Assembly: GCA_018822845.1 (NCBI GenBank)
Contig: JAHJJD010000022.1
Coordinates: forward strand, 41,132 to 105,131
Length of the DNA: 64,000 bases
Direction: 5' to 3'
Origin: Gammaproteobacteria bacterium
GTDB taxonomy: Bacteria > Pseudomonadota > Gammaproteobacteria > Thiotrichales > Thiotrichaceae
Both the position numbers and the translations under genes were made by a program. The notes below the pieces were generated by a model. It worked only from the letters and a program-made list of their open reading frames with translations. It had not been told where the DNA came from and made no database searches. Position 1 is the first letter of the stretch. Each line of letters starts with the position of its first letter. Below are positions 1 through 8,459 of the stretch, piece after piece.

Positions 1-79
1 TGACTAGTGTTTAAGTGGTCATCACACCCACTACATGCTCCCCAGACTTTGTGATCCACGTCGAAGCCAGGTCGCCCCC
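1..79 (-). ncRNA. ssrA: tmRNA, 5' part (truncated by window edge)
   Basis: On the minus strand the sequence begins GGGGGCGACCTGGCTTCGAC, the hallmark 5' end of tmRNA (tRNA-like acceptor start followed by the conserved CTGG-TTCGAC D-arm region). tmRNA rescues ribosomes stalled on broken messages by adding a degradation tag. Only the first ~79 nt are visible; the tag-coding region and the 3' acceptor half lie outside the window. A good sigma-70 promoter sits 30-60 nt upstream, leaving a short leader that RNase P would remove. The exact 5' nucleotide is uncertain by a base or two. Confidence 0.85.
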
Positions 80-110
80 GAAATCGTGTTGCAAAGCTGT
101 TGAATCCGCG

Positions 111-139
111 ATTATAGACTTTGACACCCCGGCTGTCAT
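111..139 (-). promoter_or_regulatory. sigma-70 promoter of ssrA
   Basis: Reading the minus strand, a perfect TATAAT (-10, 111-116) is preceded by ATGACA (-35, 134-139, five of six consensus bases) with an ideal 17-nt spacer. Transcription would start near 104, about 25 nt before the mature tmRNA end. The promoter lies between ssrA and the end of the upstream gene on the same strand. Confidence 0.7.
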
Positions 140-177
140 GCAGTTCCGTCCGGATGGCAGCAGGCATCTGATGAATG

Positions 178-669
178 TCAGTGGCGCAGGGTGAAAATGA
201 TCTGCCCGTCAGTGGTCAGCAGGCCATGCCTGATCAGCCATGCGCAGGCATCTTCCGCATCTTGCCGGAACCAGTTGGCGGCGGAGCCAAGGCGGAAGGT
301 ATAGCCCCAGGTGTCCATATCCTGCCACATGCGTTCACGCCCCATGCCGGGGATCAGGTCAGCCAGCAGGGTTTGCAGGTAACACACGGCATCTTCCTCA
401 TCGGTTTCGCCGCCTGCATCGGTATGCAGCTTTTGCCGCCGTTGGTCGTCCATACAGATGGTATGGCAGCTTTCGTGCAGGATGGAATGGATCGGGGTGT
501 CCGGGCGCGCCAGCACGTTCAGGCCGATAATGCCAGCTTCTTCCTCGTGCCAGTAACTTCCCGGAATTTCCACCCCGGCAGCTAGCTGTTCCAGATGCAG
601 GCCAAAACGGCCAAGCAGGGCAGCTACAGGCTCCGCCCCGACATCTGATAGCCGCAGTACAGCGCTCAC
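178..669 (-). CDS. hypothetical protein with HExxH metal-site motif
   Basis: A 163-residue protein that I cannot assign to a named family. Residues 65-69 read HESCH, matching the HExxH zinc-binding signature, and an acidic stretch (GGETDEED) follows about 20 residues later and could supply a third ligand. There is no signal peptide or membrane segment, so it is probably cytoplasmic. Its start codon overlaps the stop of the CopD-like gene by 4 nt (ATGA), so the two are almost certainly cotranslated. Metallopeptidase-like function is inferred from the motif alone; a metal-binding but non-proteolytic role is equally possible. Confidence 0.6.
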   Translation of the reverse strand: MSAVLRLSDVGAEPVAALLGRFGLHLEQLAAGVEIPGSYWHEEEAGIIGLNVLARPDTPIHSILHESCHTICMDDQRRQKLHTDAGGETDEEDAVCYLQTLLADLIPGMGRERMWQDMDTWGYTFRLGSAANWFRQDAEDACAWLIRHGLLTTDGQIIFTLRH

Positions 670-1124
670 AGGAAGTATTTGCCTGCGCTGGCGACTACAA
701 CAGTGATTAACCCAATGCTCAGGTTAACACCGATCAGGACACGGATTTTCGCCAGTGAACGGCCAGCTTCCTGCCAGCGCATGCCCAGCACGTAATCATG
801 CAGATGGCGGTAAGGAACGAAATAAACGTACACAAAAATTGCCATCATGATCAGCCCGAGGCCATTCATGGCATGCACGAATAGTGGTGCGTTGGCCATG
901 CCCCCCAGTTTTACAAACAGCATCCAGTAACCGGATGTGAGGATCAGTAAAACAGAAGCCCATACCCAGGGGAAAAAACGTGCAAATACGCTTGACCACA
1001 GTGACAGACGCTGGGACGGTTCCAGTACAGCTGCGGCGGCGGGGCGTAATGCCATATAGGCAAAGAACATGCCGCCAACCCAGATGACAACGGACAGTAC
1101 GTGTAAGGCGAGCGCGATCGACAC
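666..1124 (-). CDS. CopD-like integral membrane protein
   Basis: A 152-residue protein made almost entirely of four predicted transmembrane helices (about residues 3-25, 48-68, 80-104 and 126-150). The N-terminal helix with HVLSVVIWVGGMFF resembles the CopD/YcnJ superfamily (copper resistance D domain). Conserved histidines in helices 1 and 3 could coordinate copper or haem. CopD-fold proteins act in the inner membrane in copper handling, but single-domain members like this one are mostly uncharacterised. It is followed by an overlapping HExxH protein gene and lies downstream of the exopolysaccharide locus without an obvious functional link. Confidence 0.65.
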   Translation of the reverse strand: MSIALALHVLSVVIWVGGMFFAYMALRPAAAAVLEPSQRLSLWSSVFARFFPWVWASVLLILTSGYWMLFVKLGGMANAPLFVHAMNGLGLIMMAIFVYVYFVPYRHLHDYVLGMRWQEAGRSLAKIRVLIGVNLSIGLITVVVASAGKYFL

Positions 1125-1198
1125 AATTAAAACTCCTCAATCAGCGAAGGGGCTATTTTACCCATATGTCTTAATAATTAAAGATCTATATGCTTGTG

Positions 1199-3337
1199 TC
1201 ATTTGCTTGGCTGGTAGTAATAATAGTCGGCATAGTCATAACCAAACCGGCCACCACGGCGCATATCGACCTGGTTTAGCAGGATTCCGGACAGATTGGC
1301 GTGAGACTGGCGCAGGCGCTTGAGGGCGTTACTGAGCGTACCCATTTGGGTGCTTTCGGCACGTACTGTCAGCAGGGTGGTATCAGCCAGGGATGCGAGG
1401 ATGATTGCGTCTGCCAGCCCTAATACCGGTGGCCCATCCAGAATGATCAGGTCGAAGTTGTCGTGGGCAGTTGCCAGCAGGCCCTCCATCTGGGCTGAGG
1501 CCAGCAGTTCAGCCGGATCGTCTGGCAATGTGCCCGCCGGGATCAGGCTCAAGTTGGTGACATTGGTAGCCTGCACCAAGGTAGTGGTGTCTCCATAGCC
1601 TCCCAGGTAATTGGCCAGCCCGACCTCGTTGCTGCCACCAAGCGTTTTGTGCAGGGAAGGGTTGCGCAGGTCGGCGTCAATCAGCAGCACCCTGTTGCCA
1701 GCATTGGCGTAGGCACAAGCCAGGTTGGCGGTGGTGGTGGATTTGCCTTCCCCCGCATGGGCGCTGGTGACGAAAATGATGCCCTTGTTGTCGTCGTTGA
1801 GGATGAAACGCATGGCGGTGCGCAGGGAGCGGAAGGCTTCGGCAACACCTGAGCGGGGTTCCCGGATGGTCAGCGTCGCCAGTTGTTCAGGCGTCTGATC
1901 CTGCACAGCGGGTACAATGCCAAGCACTGGTAACTGGGTGGCGCGTTCCAGTTCGGCAATGTCTTTTACCCTGTCATCCATGAAGTCACGCAGGAAAGCG
2001 GCAGAAACGCCCAGCAGCAAACCCAGTAGCGCGCCAAAAGTCAGATTGGTTGGCAGGCTGGGTTTGAACTTGTCGATAGGAACTTGCGCCTTGTCGATGA
2101 TGGCGACGTTGTTGGCGGCTACGCCACCAGCCACACCGACTTCTTTCAGACGCTGCATCAGGTTCTGGTAAAGTTCCTGATTGGTAGTGGCTTCCTGCTT
2201 GAGGGTGTTGTAGGCAATGGTTTTATCCTGTTCCAGCATGGCGGCGGACTTGGCGCGGGCAATGCCTTCGCGGGTCAGGTTTTCCTTATTCTTGGCCGTT
2301 TCCACCTCACCTTTCAGGGATGTGAGCTTGGTCTTGACCGCTACCTCAATTTTGGTTTCCACATTGCTGATTTCCTTGCGCAATGATGCGCTGGGCTGTT
2401 GTTGTTCCTGAGCTTTTAGCTTCTCCAGTTGCATGCCCAAAGTCTGGAGATAGGCTGTGCCATCTTCCAGTATGCCGATACGGTCGGCAAGGGCGCGCCC
2501 CTTGTCTGACAGCACGGCATATTTGCTTTCTATCTCGAAGCGCTGCTTTTGTGCCTGCACCAGCTCTTCGGAGAGTTTTTGCAGGGTGAGGGATGCCGTC
2601 GTGGCGTCCTGACCGTCAAGCTGGAAAATCCCATGTTCCTGCGCGTACTGGGTCATGCGCTTTTCGGCTTCTTCTGCCCTGGTTTTGGCTTCCTTGATGC
2701 TTTGGGACAGATATTCCTGCGCATCAGTCGTGGTGTCGACGCGGCGTTCCGTATTCATGCGCTGGAAGGTACTGACAACAGCATTGGCGATTTGTGCAGC
2801 CTGTTCAGGGTCGGAGGATTCATAGTGCACGGCAACCAGGCGGGAGTTTTTGACTGGCTCAACGCTCAGCTTGTCCAGCAGCTTGTTTTCCAGGGCTGTC
2901 TGTTTGCTGCGTGGATCGTCATCACCAAACCATTGCTTGATGTGCCCAAACAGGGATGTATTCTCCAGCGTTTCATTCAATTTGAGTTCTTCGATGACTT
3001 TTGCGGCCAATGTCCTGCTGCGGATCAGCTCGAACTGGGTCTGGTAAAAGTCACGGGTATCCCGGATGTCGCCAGAACTGAGGAAGTCACTGTCGACAAC
3101 CCTGGCTGTTTCCCGCTCGATTTGCAGGGTTGCAGTGGCGCGGTAAACGTTTTTGCTGACAAGGGTAAACAAGAGCGTCAGTAACAGCGTGACTCCCACC
3201 GTGATGGCGATCAGGCGTTTCTGCCTGACCAATGTCTTCCAGAATTCGCGTAAATCAAGCGTGTCCCGTTGTCTGGTATCGGAACGTGGGAACTGGTTGC
3301 CACGGTTGGGAAGCATGTTGCGTTTGTCTTGTTGCAT
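1199..3337 (-). CDS. polysaccharide co-polymerase / BY-kinase (Wzc type)
   Basis: A 712-residue inner-membrane protein that controls chain length and export of exopolysaccharide and autophosphorylates on tyrosine. Order of domains: Wzz-type N-terminal segment with a transmembrane helix near residues 39-62, a long periplasmic coiled coil (about 180-400), a second helix near 425-450, then a cytoplasmic P-loop kinase. Walker A (AHAGEGKST, near 530), Walker A' (LLIDADLRNP) and Walker B (LIILDGPP) are all intact, and the C-terminus ends in a tyrosine cluster (YDYADYYYY), the autophosphorylation tail. It is the last gene of the minus-strand polysaccharide locus. No Wza outer-membrane channel gene is visible in the window. 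Confidence 0.93.
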   Translation of the reverse strand: MQQDKRNMLPNRGNQFPRSDTRQRDTLDLREFWKTLVRQKRLIAITVGVTLLLTLLFTLVSKNVYRATATLQIERETARVVDSDFLSSGDIRDTRDFYQTQFELIRSRTLAAKVIEELKLNETLENTSLFGHIKQWFGDDDPRSKQTALENKLLDKLSVEPVKNSRLVAVHYESSDPEQAAQIANAVVSTFQRMNTERRVDTTTDAQEYLSQSIKEAKTRAEEAEKRMTQYAQEHGIFQLDGQDATTASLTLQKLSEELVQAQKQRFEIESKYAVLSDKGRALADRIGILEDGTAYLQTLGMQLEKLKAQEQQQPSASLRKEISNVETKIEVAVKTKLTSLKGEVETAKNKENLTREGIARAKSAAMLEQDKTIAYNTLKQEATTNQELYQNLMQRLKEVGVAGGVAANNVAIIDKAQVPIDKFKPSLPTNLTFGALLGLLLGVSAAFLRDFMDDRVKDIAELERATQLPVLGIVPAVQDQTPEQLATLTIREPRSGVAEAFRSLRTAMRFILNDDNKGIIFVTSAHAGEGKSTTTANLACAYANAGNRVLLIDADLRNPSLHKTLGGSNEVGLANYLGGYGDTTTLVQATNVTNLSLIPAGTLPDDPAELLASAQMEGLLATAHDNFDLIILDGPPVLGLADAIILASLADTTLLTVRAESTQMGTLSNALKRLRQSHANLSGILLNQVDMRRGGRFGYDYADYYYYQPSK

Positions 3338-3416
3338 GGTCAGGTTACGTAATAATGTGAAAACTTGGGAAAATCATTCAGTCAGGGCGGATTGTAGCAA
3401 TTCCTGGTGGGTGCGA

Positions 3417-4511
3417 CTAACCGGATTTATCCGCAGGTTGGTAGCGTGAGTTGATAAAACGCCGCAGTGGCGTTTCAACCAGCCAGAATGACAGGATGGC
3501 TGTTCCTGTCAGGACGGCGACGAACAGGTAAAAATACAGGGCGCTGCCTTCTGCAATCCAGTGGCCAGCAACTTTCTCATAAATGCCGTGCAGTGGCTTT
3601 TGCAATATATACAGGGAAAAACTGGCTTCGCCCAGCAGTATCATCCATTTGTGTTGCAGCCATGTACTGATGCAGCCGCTATTCAGTGCCAGCAGGACAA
3701 TAAATGCCAGGAACAGCGGGGCAATCAGGCCATTGGTGTAATCAATATTCACACCGCTTAGTGCAATCAGGGGTTGCCGAATAATCAGCAGCAGGACTAT
3801 CAAGCCCAGAGTCAGAAACAGGCCGCTGCTGTTGATGGCGGGTGTCGCCAGCATAGCCAGCTTGCCCTCGCGCAGCCATGCGCCAGCAATGAATCCGGTA
3901 ACAAAAGTGCTGAGGTGCATGAGCGGATTGTAAAAAATGAAGTCATGTAAAGGGGAAAACGGCACGTAAGCGGCAGAATTCAACAGTATGGTATGCAGGA
4001 TCTGGGTAGCCCCCCACAAAACACCGCTGGCAATAGCCAGCTGTTTCAGGTGGTGCCGCTTTGCAGCCAGTATCAGCAATGGGAATGTCAGGTAGAAAAA
4101 GGCTTCCACCGATAATGACCAGCCGGGGGCATTGAGCGTCAGCGGGTAACCTGGCACCCATGCCTGCAACATACTTAGGCTGAGTCCCACTGTGGTGGGG
4201 TCGCTGCCAGCTCCCTTGAGTTTTGCCGCCATCATGAGCAACAGGGCTAGCAGGTAAACAGGGTAAATGCGTGCGATCCGCGCCAGCCAGTAACGTCCGC
4301 TGGCGAATGGTCGGGTACTGTCAGGGCGGTAGTAGGCAATTGCCATGATTAAGCCCGACAGTGCATAGAAATAGCTGACGGCAATGGGGCCAGCAGTCAG
4401 CACCGGGTTAAGCAACGGCAGGTTTGCAGGAAAAACGCTGGCACCGTAGTGGAAAAACACCACGCTCAATGCTGCAATGTAGCGGGTGAATGTTAGCTGG
4501 TCGATTTTCAC
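3417..4511 (-). CDS. acyltransferase family 3 membrane protein
   Basis: A 364-residue polytopic protein with about ten hydrophobic segments. The N-terminal motif LTFTRYIAALSVVFFHYG, with its arginine and histidine, is the start of the acyltransferase-3 (OafA/NodX-like) fold. These inner-membrane enzymes add acetyl or other acyl groups to surface polysaccharide units. It sits 12 nt downstream of the priming glycosyltransferase and upstream of the Wzc gene, so it probably decorates the polymer made by this locus. The acyl group and acceptor sugar cannot be read from the sequence. Confidence 0.85.
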   Translation of the reverse strand: MKIDQLTFTRYIAALSVVFFHYGASVFPANLPLLNPVLTAGPIAVSYFYALSGLIMAIAYYRPDSTRPFASGRYWLARIARIYPVYLLALLLMMAAKLKGAGSDPTTVGLSLSMLQAWVPGYPLTLNAPGWSLSVEAFFYLTFPLLILAAKRHHLKQLAIASGVLWGATQILHTILLNSAAYVPFSPLHDFIFYNPLMHLSTFVTGFIAGAWLREGKLAMLATPAINSSGLFLTLGLIVLLLIIRQPLIALSGVNIDYTNGLIAPLFLAFIVLLALNSGCISTWLQHKWMILLGEASFSLYILQKPLHGIYEKVAGHWIAEGSALYFYLFVAVLTGTAILSFWLVETPLRRFINSRYQPADKSG

Positions 4512-4523
4512 TGCAATGCCGGA

Positions 4524-5930
4524 TCAGTAGGCATTCCTGTCATACAGGGTCTTGAATGCGGTGACGAAGATAATCTTCATGTCCAGCCGGAAGCTCCAGC
4601 GGCGAATGTATTCCATATCGTATTCCACGCGCTTTTGCATCTTGAACAGGGTATCGGTTTCGCCGCGCCAGCCATTGACCTGCGCCCAGCCGGTAATGCC
4701 CGGTTTCATCAGGTGGCGCAGCATGTAACCAGGGATAACCTGACGGTATTCTTCATTATGTGCAACGGCGTGCGGGCGTGGGCCAACGATCGACATGTTG
4801 CCTTGTAAGACATTGAAAAATTGGGGCAGTTCATCCAGTGAAGTTTTGCGCAGGAATGCACCTATCCGGGTAACGCGGCGATCATTACGGGTAGCCTGCT
4901 TGATGTCATCCCCGTCTTCACACACTGTCATGGTGCGGAACTTCCAGACCTGGAATTTTTCACCGCGCAAACCGTGGCGGGTTTGTTTAAACAGGACAGG
5001 CCCGCGCGAGGTCAGTTTGATGGCTGTTGCAATCCCCAGCATCATGGGGGAGACAAGCAACAACAGCAGGCTACCGAAGAGTAGGTCTTCCAGGCGTTTG
5101 ATTGTGGCATGCTGTATGGATAGCGGTGCGTCGTAAATACACAGGACGGGTGTGTCGGCAATTTCCATATATCGGTTGTGCAGTAGTGATGAGGTGAAAT
5201 TGTCGGGAATCAGGCGAATGGGGGTAATGGTATCGGCAAGGGAATTGATCAGCTTGAGGGAGGCAGAATGTTGCTCACCCGCAGGGGCCAGATAGATTTG
5301 ATCCCATTCGCCATTGCGTGCTGCTTCCATCAGCTCCTGCTTGCCGCCAATCCGGGCGAAATGCTTGGGCAGCACTGCTGTCGGGCCATCTGCATCAAGA
5401 TCATAAAAACCGGCAATCTGGAAACCCGATTCTGGCTGGCTTCCCAGGGTTTCAGCAAAACGCAGGCCCTGCTCGGAAATACCGGCAATGGCGATAGTGC
5501 GGTTGTTGAGACCTACCCGTTTGAGGCTGGCCAGCATGGAGCGCAGCGTGTAACGACTGACAACCAGCAGGGTCGGGGTGATGAATAGCCAGCTGATAAG
5601 GACAAACCTGGAAAACTCATTGGATGCCTTGGCGGCAAAAATGACAAAAACCAGGGAAAGGAACGTAATCAACCAGGTAACGACCAAACGGATGACTTCA
5701 TCACGCAGGAAAGGCCGCGCACTCCATGATGTATAAATATCCGTAAAACGGCCCACCAGGCCGAATAAAAGGGAAGCACCCAAGCCAGCGGCCAGATAGC
5801 CGTCCATGTTGTAGGTGTATGCATCGGAATACAGGGAACCCAGGATCAAAACACCCAGGATCATCAGGGTATCCGTGCTGCGGTAGATCAGTTCAGAGCT
5901 GATTTTATTGTCTACCTTAATATTATCCAT
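4524..5930 (-). CDS. undecaprenyl-phosphate sugar phosphotransferase (WcaJ/PssY type)
   Basis: A 468-residue polyprenyl phosphotransferase that starts a repeat unit by loading a hexose-1-phosphate onto undecaprenyl phosphate. The N-terminal half carries about four transmembrane helices plus a CoA-binding-like Rossmann region. The C-terminal ~200 residues form the catalytic bacterial sugar transferase domain: a membrane re-entrant helix, KFRTM, KTSLDELPQF and GNMSIVGPRPH, all diagnostic. Length fits the WcaJ family. It is separated by about 320 nt from the upstream transferases, so it may have its own promoter. Substrate (glucose or galactose) is not decidable here. Confidence 0.93.
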   Translation of the reverse strand: MDNIKVDNKISSELIYRSTDTLMILGVLILGSLYSDAYTYNMDGYLAAGLGASLLFGLVGRFTDIYTSWSARPFLRDEVIRLVVTWLITFLSLVFVIFAAKASNEFSRFVLISWLFITPTLLVVSRYTLRSMLASLKRVGLNNRTIAIAGISEQGLRFAETLGSQPESGFQIAGFYDLDADGPTAVLPKHFARIGGKQELMEAARNGEWDQIYLAPAGEQHSASLKLINSLADTITPIRLIPDNFTSSLLHNRYMEIADTPVLCIYDAPLSIQHATIKRLEDLLFGSLLLLLVSPMMLGIATAIKLTSRGPVLFKQTRHGLRGEKFQVWKFRTMTVCEDGDDIKQATRNDRRVTRIGAFLRKTSLDELPQFFNVLQGNMSIVGPRPHAVAHNEEYRQVIPGYMLRHLMKPGITGWAQVNGWRGETDTLFKMQKRVEYDMEYIRRWSFRLDMKIIFVTAFKTLYDRNAY

Positions 5931-6253
5931 TCAACCGTTATCCTCTGCATGCTGGCACACCTCAGGCCTGCATGTATTTTTATTGTCACCAAGCAAACTT
6001 GCATTACGAAATCTTACATGCATGATGTAAAAAAACAACACTCAAGCCAAAACTTCATCAGCAAACATAAAGATGCTTCTGGGACAAGCATCTCCTTGTT
6101 GCGTAAGCAAATTTAATAAGTGCAGCCTATCGGGACACTCAGGGCTACAAAAAACTGCCTCTAATATAGACTATTTGTCCTTCTTCTGTCGTAAAAAAAA
6201 CACAAGCGGTTGTATTTTTTCGATCGATTTAATGTATCTGTTGGGTAATGGCA
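5931..6253. other. AT-rich intergenic region within the polysaccharide locus
   Basis: About 320 nt without a convincing gene. It lies between the end of a GT2 gene and the start of the priming transferase, both on the minus strand, and is clearly more AT-rich than its flanks. It probably holds a promoter for the priming transferase-acyltransferase-wzc segment. I found no -35/-10 pair good enough to mark, and no terminator with a clear T-tract. Confidence 0.5.
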
Positions 6254-7078
6254 TTATCGCGATGTCTGATCCTTTTCCCATCGGTAGCCAGCAAGATTGC
6301 GATACTGCCGGGCTGCCCTGAGACGAATGAATAAAGTAATTGATAAATATACAAATGTCGGAATAAATTCCTTGCTGAGCAATTTCTTCTTCAAGCTACT
6401 GGCGTAAGGCTTCTGCTCTTTGCGGGTACAGAGACCGGCAGCAGCCAATTGCATGTTGCCCAGTCGGGCGCGTGTCTTGATCTTGATCAGGGAGGCCAGA
6501 TTGTGCGGCGCGGAAATGTATATTTGTGTACCAGGTATGTTGCGCCGTTCATGCCGGTCAAACTGGCAGCGTACAAAGCCATCGTCGTTAATGACATCGG
6601 GGAAACGGGCAAAGCGTTTGTGGCCTTCCTCACTGACCACGTAGCTGCATGTTGCAATTACGCCATCACGGATGTAGGGGAGCTGTAACCAGATGCGGTA
6701 AAACTGCCTGACAGGCCAGGATGATCTGGATGTGTCAATTACTGGTTCGGGAGCTGCCAACAGGGTGTCGCCTTTGGCCAATGCGCTGGCAATGTCTTCA
6801 ATCGCGTTGGGTGACAGGCGGGTGTCAGCGTCAATGTAAAACACTGGCCAACTGCTGATGTGCTTTTCCGCCTCATTCAGGGCATTGACCTTGGATGGCT
6901 TGGCAATGTCCAGGCAAATGGCCTGAGGGTATTCGGTGCGCACGATTTCGGCGGTATTGTCGGTGCAGCCATTACAGGCCACGATCAGGGTATCCAGCCC
7001 GGCCTGGTCTTTCAGGCTGTCAAGGCAGCGACGGATGACAGTGGCTTCGTTATGTGCAGGAACGATCACGCTAGCCAT
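6254..7078 (-). CDS. glycosyltransferase family 2
   Basis: A 274-residue GT-A-fold glycosyltransferase. The N-terminus has the GT2 nucleotide-binding start (VIVPAHNEATVIRRCLDSL), a DxD-type metal motif in YIDADTRLS near residue 96, and an acidic NDDGFVR segment that would supply the catalytic base. A hydrophobic C-terminal stretch suggests peripheral membrane contact. Its ATG shares one base with the stop codon of the preceding transferase (TGATG), showing translational coupling. It would add one sugar to the lipid-linked repeat unit; donor and linkage are unknown. Confidence 0.85.
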   Translation of the reverse strand: MASVIVPAHNEATVIRRCLDSLKDQAGLDTLIVACNGCTDNTAEIVRTEYPQAICLDIAKPSKVNALNEAEKHISSWPVFYIDADTRLSPNAIEDIASALAKGDTLLAAPEPVIDTSRSSWPVRQFYRIWLQLPYIRDGVIATCSYVVSEEGHKRFARFPDVINDDGFVRCQFDRHERRNIPGTQIYISAPHNLASLIKIKTRARLGNMQLAAAGLCTRKEQKPYASSLKKKLLSKEFIPTFVYLSITLFIRLRAARQYRNLAGYRWEKDQTSR

Positions 7079-8004
7079 CAGCGATACCCCTGTAGCCAGT
7101 CAGTACGTTGCTCATACACGATCTGCCATTGCTTGCGTTGTTCGGAATGTGGCTTCAGCAGGCTGTGCATGACATGCTTGTTAAACACGTAAAGGTACAG
7201 CAGGAAGTGGTAAATCGGGCGCTTCCATGGCGTGATATGCCGGTTGATCAGTTCTACCTTGCCTTTAAGCAACTTGACCTGCTTGCCGGAAAACTGGTTG
7301 TGGCTGACACCGCCGTGATGGATGAGCCGGGCATCCGGCGTCACAATGGGTTGGTTGCAGAGCGCTTTCGCCCGCAGACAGTAGTCGGCTTCTTCAGCGT
7401 ACATGAAGAAGCTGGCGTCCAGACCGTCCAGCCTGTCCCACAGTTCGCGGGTGGTGAGGAAGAAACAGCCGGAGACAATATCCACTTCCTTGACACTATC
7501 ACGCTTCCAGCAGCCGTAATTGGCGTGGTTGAACAGGCAGGTATGGCTGAACAGCTTGCTCAGGCCCAAAGCGCTGAACAGTAGGCTGCTGAAAGTGGGT
7601 TTCGACCAGGCATGCTGGCTGTTGAGGCTCAGGTCGTTGTTAAGGGTGACGCCACTCCAGATGCCGTTGGCTGGATGTTGTTTGGCGAACTGCATCAGCC
7701 GGTCAATCGCCTTGTCGAGGATTACCGTATCGGGGTTGAGCAGTAACAGGTATTTCCCTTGCGCGCGTGCCACGCCTGTGCGTACTCCACCAGCAAAACC
7801 AGGGTTCTGGCCGGTAACCAGCAATTTTACATCGGGGAATTGCTGGCTGATGACTGCAACCGAATCATCCTGGGAGTCGTTGTCGACTACGATGATTTCA
7901 TAGCTGGTATTTTGTGTTTCGCGGATGACCGATTCCAGTGCACGGGGAATGTATTTCGCCGTGTTGTAGGAAACCAGAATGATGCTGAGTTCGGGGGCGT
8001 TCAT
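7078..8004 (-). CDS. glycosyltransferase family 2, rhamnosyltransferase-like
   Basis: A 308-residue GT2 protein. I place the start at the ATG giving MNAPELSIILVSYNT, because the open frame upstream is arginine-rich, unlike the family, and is the shadow of the acetyltransferase gene. That ATG overlaps the acetyltransferase stop by 4 nt. Seen motifs: VSYNTAKYIP, GFAGGVRTGV and LLLNPDTVI (the NPD metal motif), the pattern of rhamnosyltransferase-type GT2 enzymes such as WbbL. An rml operon for dTDP-rhamnose lies upstream in the same transcription direction, so rhamnose transfer is plausible but inferred. Confidence 0.88.
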   Translation of the reverse strand: MNAPELSIILVSYNTAKYIPRALESVIRETQNTSYEIIVVDNDSQDDSVAVISQQFPDVKLLVTGQNPGFAGGVRTGVARAQGKYLLLLNPDTVILDKAIDRLMQFAKQHPANGIWSGVTLNNDLSLNSQHAWSKPTFSSLLFSALGLSKLFSHTCLFNHANYGCWKRDSVKEVDIVSGCFFLTTRELWDRLDGLDASFFMYAEEADYCLRAKALCNQPIVTPDARLIHHGGVSHNQFSGKQVKLLKGKVELINRHITPWKRPIYHFLLYLYVFNKHVMHSLLKPHSEQRKQWQIVYEQRTDWLQGYR

Positions 8005-8459
8005 GCCAGCCTCCCGTAAGCAATGGTCTGGATGCCGGATTTCAGCACTTTCGCCGGGTTGCCGCCCACGATGGAGTTGGCCGGAACATCCTTGGTCACG
8101 ACGCTGCCCGCGCCCACAATCACCTGATCGCCGATGGTCACGCCAGGCAGGATAATTGCGCCGCAACCGATGAAACAGTTTGCGCCGATTTTGGTGACTT
8201 GCTCAAAGCTGCCGCCATGCCGCCGGGTGGCGTAATCGTGCGCCAGAATGATGGAGTCAAACGCAACATAGGTCTTTTCCCCGATTTCCAGGCAGCGCGG
8301 GTTGGTCTTGTCCAGCCGTGCCTTGAAGGAAATGCGTACATCCGGGGCGATTTTCATCCCGTACAGGGTGCGGAAATACCAAGTGCGCAGCCACAACAGG
8401 CTGTCACGGAACCACACCAGCCACATGAAAACTTTCTGGTTGACGAAGCGTAATCTCAT
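8001..8459 (-). CDS. hexapeptide-repeat O-acetyltransferase
   Basis: A 152-residue left-handed beta-helix protein with the hexapeptide pattern (IGANCFIGCGAIILPGVTIG, then VIVGAGSVVTKDVP) and the typical ending IVGGNPAKVLK. It resembles WcaF/LacA-type acetyltransferases that use acetyl-CoA to O-acetylate sugars. The active trimer would be cytoplasmic. Both ends overlap neighbouring genes by 4 nt, placing it firmly in the polysaccharide operon. The substrate is presumably a sugar of the repeat unit or its lipid-linked form. Confidence 0.85.
   Translation of the reverse strand: MRLRFVNQKVFMWLVWFRDSLLWLRTWYFRTLYGMKIAPDVRISFKARLDKTNPRCLEIGEKTYVAFDSIILAHDYATRRHGGSFEQVTKIGANCFIGCGAIILPGVTIGDQVIVGAGSVVTKDVPANSIVGGNPAKVLKSGIQTIAYGRLA

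Noticed and set aside
8005..8166. N-terminal extension of the rhamnosyltransferase-like gene
   Set aside because: The 54 added residues are Arg/Gly-rich, overlap the acetyltransferase gene in another frame and precede the normal GT2 start.
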